Source: Woeseiaceae bacterium
GTDB taxonomy: Bacteria; Pseudomonadota; Gammaproteobacteria; Steroidobacterales; Woeseiaceae
Assembly (NCBI GenBank): GCA_021773115.1
Contig: JAJFKS010000033.1
Coordinates: 186,001 to 250,000 of the forward strand
Length of the DNA stretch: 64,000 nt
Direction: 5' to 3'
Below the pieces are notes generated by a model. The model saw only the letters and a list, made by a program, of their open reading frames with translations, had not been told where the DNA came from and did not search any database. The translations under genes were made by a program, and so were the position numbers. How positions within the stretch are numbered: the first letter of the stretch is position 1; each line of letters begins with the position of its first letter. Shown one piece after another: positions 63,016 to 64,000 of this stretch.

Positions 63016-64000
63016 CTAGAATTCATAGCTGGCCCGCATGTACCAACGTTGACCTAACAGGTCGTAGGTAAATACATCGGTGTTGGCATCATTCCATGAA
63101 GTGATATAGGGAGCCTTTTTGTCGAATGCGTTATCGACGCCAAGTGACAGCTTCAGACTATCGCTCACAAAGTAGTTAAAGTTCAGATCGTGGTAGAAGA
63201 TATTGTCAACTGACCTGCCAATCGGACCACCACCATTCTCGTCGTCTGCCTCACCGATCATACGAACCGACCATCCTGCTGACCACTTCTCTGCACGTAC
63301 TTTCGCGCCCAGATTCATGCGCCATTTTGCGAAACTGCCTCTGTCAGCAGTGATCTTGCCGCGCAAAATTTCGACTTCCGCCGCCGGATTTGCCTGATTT
63401 TCATGCTTCAGAAGATTGGTCGCCCGCGCGCTGAACAATGCGTCCAAGCCCGCGATCTCTGTGTTGTAGGTGAAGGTGTAGTCAATTCCACTGACCTCTT
63501 CCTTGGCCGCGTTAACTGGACGTTTGCTAAGGAACGTGACTTGGTTGGTAATTGGGTCGCGCGTAAATGAATTACAGAATTCGGCATATACGGTTGGATC
63601 CGTGTAGCACAAACGTAGTTGATCACTACCGTCGACCGCGTTGATTGCATTGTCAATTTTGATATCGAAGTAGTCGATTGTTGCCGTAAATCCTTCAAGA
63701 AAAGCGGGCTCGAACACGATTCCGACAGTGACGGTATCCGCATCCTCAGGTTTCACGTTCGGATTTCCGCCAACACCGGTCAAGATTGTATTGCCGTTCT
63801 GGATGAAACCCGGTGGTACGCCATCGGCCTGGCAGTTGGTAGCTATCGCCCCAGTTGCCCCCTCGCAAGGATCAACTGTGATCAGGTTTTCCTGATTAGT
63901 GCTGCCCTCTTGTTCGTTGATGGTAGGCACGCGGAATGCAGTTGACGCTACAGTCCTGAACATCAGCTGATCATTGACTTGCCAAACTGCACCGAGCTTG
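63016..64000 (-). CDS. TonB-dependent outer membrane receptor (C-terminal part)
   Basis: About 328 residues are in the window; the gene continues past the right edge. The visible barrel includes LMFRTVASTAFRVPTINEQE, GFTATIDYFDIKID, LKLSLGVDNAFDKKAPYIT and the terminal WYMRASYEF, the standard end of TonB-dependent receptors. Two Cys pairs (PCEGATGAIATNC, LCYTDPTVYAEFC) sit in extracellular loops. The ligand cannot be read from the C-terminal part. Adjacent PepSY and reductase genes suggest a metal chelate substrate. Confidence 0.92.
   Translation of the reverse strand, partial: KLGAVWQVNDQLMFRTVASTAFRVPTINEQEGSTNQENLITVDPCEGATGAIATNCQADGVPPGFIQNGNTILTGVGGNPNVKPEDADTVTVGIVFEPAFLEGFTATIDYFDIKIDNAINAVDGSDQLRLCYTDPTVYAEFCNSFTRDPITNQVTFLSKRPVNAAKEEVSGIDYTFTYNTEIAGLDALFSARATNLLKHENQANPAAEVEILRGKITADRGSFAKWRMNLGAKVRAEKWSAGWSVRMIGEADDENGGGPIGRSVDNIFYHDLNFNYFVSDSLKLSLGVDNAFDKKAPYITSWNDANTDVFTYDLLGQRWYMRASYEF

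Overview
The window is moderately GC-rich DNA from a Gram-negative, probably marine, gammaproteobacterium. This rests on the TamAB, YdbH/YdbL, DgkA, EptA, NhaD, RimK and PrlC complement, on TonB-dependent and TolC-type outer membrane proteins, and on Sec, Tat and lipoprotein signals. A Woeseia-like lineage would fit, but this is an inference from gene style only. Coding density is very high, no gap without a gene exceeds 300 bases, and there is no rRNA, tRNA or CRISPR array.

Layout. (1) 1-1468, minus strand: an ECF sigma factor, its zinc-finger-like anti-sigma factor and the 5' part of a secreted HvfA-type RiPP metallophore precursor that runs off the left edge. (2) 1605-8808: housekeeping genes hemB, aroE, gor, prlC, xthA and an HD-domain hydrolase. 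(3) 8795-12282: small enzymes and membrane proteins, with two gene remnants (an SDR start at 10020 and a VOC/glyoxalase end at 12133). (4) 12326-17384: a relic chromosomal integron. At least five, probably six, attC-like sites of one sequence family separate single-gene cassettes read on the minus strand, one inverted toxin-antitoxin cassette lies near the proximal end, and the last ~60 codons of a deleted integron integrase follow on the plus strand, which is the canonical divergent layout. (5) 17385-25882: envelope functions including a CadC-like regulator, DgkA, EptA, a CaCA antiporter and YdbH/YdbL. (6) 25900-39945: the TamA/TamB translocation module, ZntB and MgtE transporters, a RimK/desuccinylase-like/retropepsin-like operon, a CorC/HlyC-type protein, a CPA1 antiporter and a DUF2490 protein. 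(7) 39962-50160: NhaD with a coupled QEGLA protein, a D-aminoacylase-like lipoprotein, an HDAC-like hydrolase, an FMN reductase, a Tat-exported two-subunit molybdenum hydroxylase and an APC permease. (8) 50200-59304: a copper resistance island with CueR, a CopA-type ATPase, MerT-like and MerP-like proteins, an outer membrane protein, a multicopper oxidase, a metal-rich TolC-like lipoprotein, a cytochrome c and small periplasmic proteins. Two near-perfect CueR-type promoters (19-base spacer over a TTCCC/GGGAA dyad) lie upstream of cueR-copA and of the OM protein/MerP/MerT genes. (9) 59385-64000: a HutC-like repressor, a PepSY/NqrF-like fusion reductase, a PepSY membrane protein and the 3' end of a TonB-dependent receptor, which together look like an uptake-and-reduction module.

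The most notable content is the sigma-controlled RiPP metallophore locus at the left edge, the decayed integron in which recombination-site ends overlap stop codons and supply ribosome binding sites, the copper-promoter control of a mercury-style transporter pair, and the PepSY-reductase module beside a histidine-type regulator.
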